Positions 61,886-64,000 of a stretch of 64,000 bases of DNA are shown one piece after another (the first letter of the stretch is position 1; each line of letters opens with the position of its first letter). The DNA is from Alteromonas sp047556435 (GTDB lineage Bacteria > Pseudomonadota > Gammaproteobacteria > Enterobacterales > Alteromonadaceae). Location of the stretch: contig NZ_CP180210.1 in the NCBI RefSeq assembly GCF_047556435.1, positions 3,596,001-3,660,000 of the forward strand, read 5' to 3'. The notes beneath the pieces were generated by a model that searched no databases, was not told the DNA's origin, and saw only the letters and a program-made list of their open reading frames with translations. The position numbers and the translations under genes are program-made.

Positions 61886-63181
61886 ATGGAGCTTAAACGT
61901 AATATCGGCTTTTGGGGTGCCAGCTTTCTGGTATTAAACGGATTGATTGGCGCCGGCATCTTTGCGTTGCCAGCGAAAATGGCGAATACCCTGGGGGCCG
62001 CAAGTCCCTGGATATTTCTGCTTTTCGGTGCGCTGATGTTGTCGATTGTCTGGTGTTTCGGGCAACTCGCCCTAAAGCTCCAGGATACGGGTGGTCCAAC
62101 AGTGTACAGCGAGGCCGCTTTTGGTCGGTTTGCGTCTTTTCAGACGGGCTGGTTATATTATCTGGCCAGAGCCACCGCCATTGCTGCGAATATGCATGTG
62201 CTGCTGCTTTACGCAAGCTACCTGTGGCCTGAGTTACAGTCAGCAACAGGCCAGTCACTGGCGATCCTGGTTATCAGCGCGCTATTAGTCTGGGTGAATA
62301 TTACCGGCGTGAAAACAGCCATTCGGGCCTTAGATGGCATCACATTGCTAAAATTGCTGCCATTTGTGGTACTGCTATCGGTAGGCATTGTTAACCTGCC
62401 GGACACCGCAGACGCGGTGACGTTGCCTGCACTAGATACCATTGGCGCAGGGGCGTTATTAACGCTCTACGCATTTATTGGCTTTGAAACGGTTGTCGTC
62501 ACCTCAGGCGAAACCCGGAAGCCTGGCAAAACCATTCCCCGAGCGCTCATACTCACGGTCATCGCCATCGCGCTGTTCTATTTCGTCGTGCAATACGTGT
62601 ACTGGCATACCATAGGCGCAGGCGAATCCGACAGCGCTCCTCTCATTGTGCTGGCAGATGTGTTGTTTGGCCAGACTGGCGCCATAGTGATGACACTCAC
62701 TGCGGTATTTTCGGTGGCGGGAAATTTACTGGCAAACAGTATCTCAACGTCCAGGCTTACCTTTGCCATGGCAAAAGAAAAAACGCTACCACACATTTTT
62801 GGTCATGTTCATCCTCGCTATGCCACACCGGATATCTCAATTATCGTGTTGGGCGTATTTGCTGCCATCATGGCATTAAGTGGCGGCTTCGTATGGCTTG
62901 CTATTGCCAGCGTACTCGCCCGGTTACTGGTTTACGCGCTGTGTATTGTGGCGCTGATGAAATTACAAAGACAACATCAGTGGCTACATAATAAAGGCCG
63001 TTTCAAAAAGGCAATGGCGTGGGGCGTTCCAGTACTGGCCATCGCGACCTGTATCTGGTCAGTCGCACAATCAGACGCGAGTGCATGGTGGTTTCTGGTT
63101 GGCGAATGCGCCGTGGGAGGCTTGCTGTACCTGGCGTTGCGTAAATCCAGCCACTTCCAGTCAGGCAACGGGAATGCATGA
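61886..63181 (+). CDS. APC-family amino acid permease
   Basis: 431 residues from the ATG at 61886 (a GTG two codons earlier is possible). About twelve membrane segments. NGLIGAGIFALPAKMA in TM1 is the APC GxG(I/V)F motif, and AFIGFETVVVTSGETRKPGKTIPRA in TM6 and its following loop is typical of amino acid/polyamine permeases. Third gene of the dehydratase-amidohydrolase operon; it probably imports the substrate or a related amino acid. Confidence 0.92.
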   Translation: MELKRNIGFWGASFLVLNGLIGAGIFALPAKMANTLGAASPWIFLLFGALMLSIVWCFGQLALKLQDTGGPTVYSEAAFGRFASFQTGWLYYLARATAIAANMHVLLLYASYLWPELQSATGQSLAILVISALLVWVNITGVKTAIRALDGITLLKLLPFVVLLSVGIVNLPDTADAVTLPALDTIGAGALLTLYAFIGFETVVVTSGETRKPGKTIPRALILTVIAIALFYFVVQYVYWHTIGAGESDSAPLIVLADVLFGQTGAIVMTLTAVFSVAGNLLANSISTSRLTFAMAKEKTLPHIFGHVHPRYATPDISIIVLGVFAAIMALSGGFVWLAIASVLARLLVYALCIVALMKLQRQHQWLHNKGRFKKAMAWGVPVLAIATCIWSVAQSDASAWWFLVGECAVGGLLYLALRKSSHFQSGNGNA

Positions 63182-63508
63182 ACACCGTCTTCGCCCCTGC
63201 CGCATATTGATAGTGGCTATAGGGGAATGGCATCAATGCGCAGGAGTATGTATAAACGGCCGATCCGCTTCCACGAATGATAACTGACTGGGTAATACGC
63301 CCCCATTTTGTTCGCACAGCAAGACCGACGTTGAGCCTCTTACCTGACTTAACGGTTTACCAGCGTTGCATGTACGCATTTCACCTTGAGCGGCGTACCA
63401 TTCTGAAAACAAAAAAGGGCGAAACGCCCTTTTTATGCAGTCAGATAGCTGCAACGTTGCTATGAAACGATCGCGAATACTCGTCAACCCGACTGTGCTT
63501 GAGACAAC
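63182..63508. other. intergenic stretch with terminator
   Basis: No gene seen in 327 nt between convergent genes except short frames without start signals; the terminator at 63412 is listed separately. Confidence 0.4.
63412..63435. terminator. bidirectional rho-independent terminator
   Basis: AAAAAGGGCG-AAA-CGCCCTTTTT: a 10-bp perfect stem with A and T ends, between the permease (plus) and the metallo-hydrolase (minus). Confidence 0.9.
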
Positions 63509-64000
63509 TCAATACAGCGTGTTAATCCAGCGTTCTTCAGTGATGAAGTTCCAGCTCCACGCGGCCCACTCTTCGCCGAGCCCCTGTTCAACAATCTGCT
63601 CCACACTCATGCCAGCGGCTTTGTGCTTCTGGACGATGTCGCGGGTGGCTTCAATCATATTCAGAAACGCCTGATAGTCTGATTTATTCGCAAGTGGTCC
63701 GTGGCCAGGAATGATAATCGTATCGTCATCCACTTTTCCTAGCAGGGTTTTCACAGACTGAATATAGCCTTCTACACTACCGCCAGATTTCAGGTCAATG
63801 TAGGGAAAGCGCTCGTTAAAGAACAGGTCGCCGGTATGCAGCACATCAGGCTCTTCAAACCAGACTACGCTGTCACCGTCGGTGTGTCCGTTTGGCAAAT
63901 GCATAACATGCAGCGTTTCATTATTAAAATGCAGCTTAATGCCATCTTCATAGGTCACCACAGGAAGTGCGCTTTCTGACACCTTGTCGTCATCAGCCAG
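63509..64000 (-). CDS. metallo-beta-lactamase-fold hydrolase, 5' part outside window
   Basis: The frame is open from the right edge to the stop at 63509, so only the C-terminal about 163 residues are seen. HLPNGHTDGDSVVWF, LHTGDLFFNERFPYID and IIPGHGPLANKSDYQAF carry the second and later metal ligands of the MBL fold (GHTxGD, TGD, GHG). The first ligand motif, HxHxDH, should lie beyond the edge. The layout resembles SoxH/quinoprotein relay-type MBL proteins; substrate unknown. Confidence 0.88.
   Translation of the reverse strand: MADDDKVSESALPVVTYEDGIKLHFNNETLHVMHLPNGHTDGDSVVWFEEPDVLHTGDLFFNERFPYIDLKSGGSVEGYIQSVKTLLGKVDDDTIIIPGHGPLANKSDYQAFLNMIEATRDIVQKHKAAGMSVEQIVEQGLGEEWAAWSWNFITEERWINTLY

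Noticed and set aside
1..64000. CRISPR array, tRNA or rRNA genes
   Set aside because: No regularly spaced repeat series and no cloverleaf or rRNA-like conserved segments were seen on reading either strand; a tRNAscan or Infernal run would be decisive.

Overview
The window looks like a chromosomal segment of a marine gammaproteobacterium of the Alteromonas/Alteromonadaceae type. This rests on the gene mix: FldB-type flavodoxin followed by a CLCA_X/LPD1-type protein, DUF6435, YggN-like DUF2884, YihG-like acyltransferases with a YbdG-like channel, PEP-CTERM proteins, an S9B peptidase and a secreted subtilase. No rRNA, tRNA, CRISPR array or intact transposase gene was seen.

Positions 1 to about 18.9 kb are visibly AT-richer and accessory. 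A minus-strand operon carries a complete type I restriction-modification system (hsdR, hsdM, hsdS) followed, within a few bases or by overlap, by two more genes: a protein with a restriction-endonuclease-like N-terminus and a short Rad50/SMC-like ATPase with a zinc-hook CxxC. After it come small membrane proteins, a hairpin-rich GC-shifted block (10.1-11.0 kb), a winged-helix protein of the replication-relaxation kind with an added transposase-like HTH, a LURP-one-like protein, a small PD-(D/E)XK-like protein with two membrane genes, and an overlapping three-gene operon of PrtN-like (pyocin activator) paralogs preceded by a 30-bp direct repeat. A PEP-CTERM-like protein and poorly coding DNA end the region.

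From about 18.9 kb to the right edge the DNA is closer to 50% GC and mostly housekeeping or metabolic: a membrane-anchored Nudix-like protein, a DUF4198 periplasmic protein, a CDF-type transporter, YqhA-like and DUF6435 proteins, the glutathione-dependent formaldehyde detoxification pair (frmA-fghA), two acyltransferases with a YbdG-like mechanosensitive channel, an NSS transporter, SDR and DCC proteins, msrA, a lipoprotein, a PhoD-like phosphatase, fldB with a metalloprotease-like partner, a 1520-residue CheB/CheR/PAS/GAF/histidine kinase/receiver protein, a lone ExbD, a PEP-CTERM protein, a YgjV/CheW-like/trmN/NAD(P)-binding cluster, two secreted peptidases, a broken TPR-like gene, a PH-domain protein, a GGDEF-EAL protein, a dehydratase-amidohydrolase-permease operon and the 3' part of a metallo-beta-lactamase-fold gene cut by the window edge.

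The observations most worth a second look are: (i) the ATPase/nuclease-like pair inside the hsd operon; (ii) the three tandem PrtN-like genes; (iii) a relic of the 3' end of the CLCA_X/LPD1-type gene lying on the far side of the giant CheB/CheR kinase gene, so that the kinase sits between two related 3' ends; (iv) a C6 tract at 54995-55000 where a -1 shift joins two reading frames into one protein; and (v) a PhoD-like gene whose coding signal extends upstream of any ATG/GTG/TTG start. All assignments come from reading motifs and frames by eye; no database search was run.
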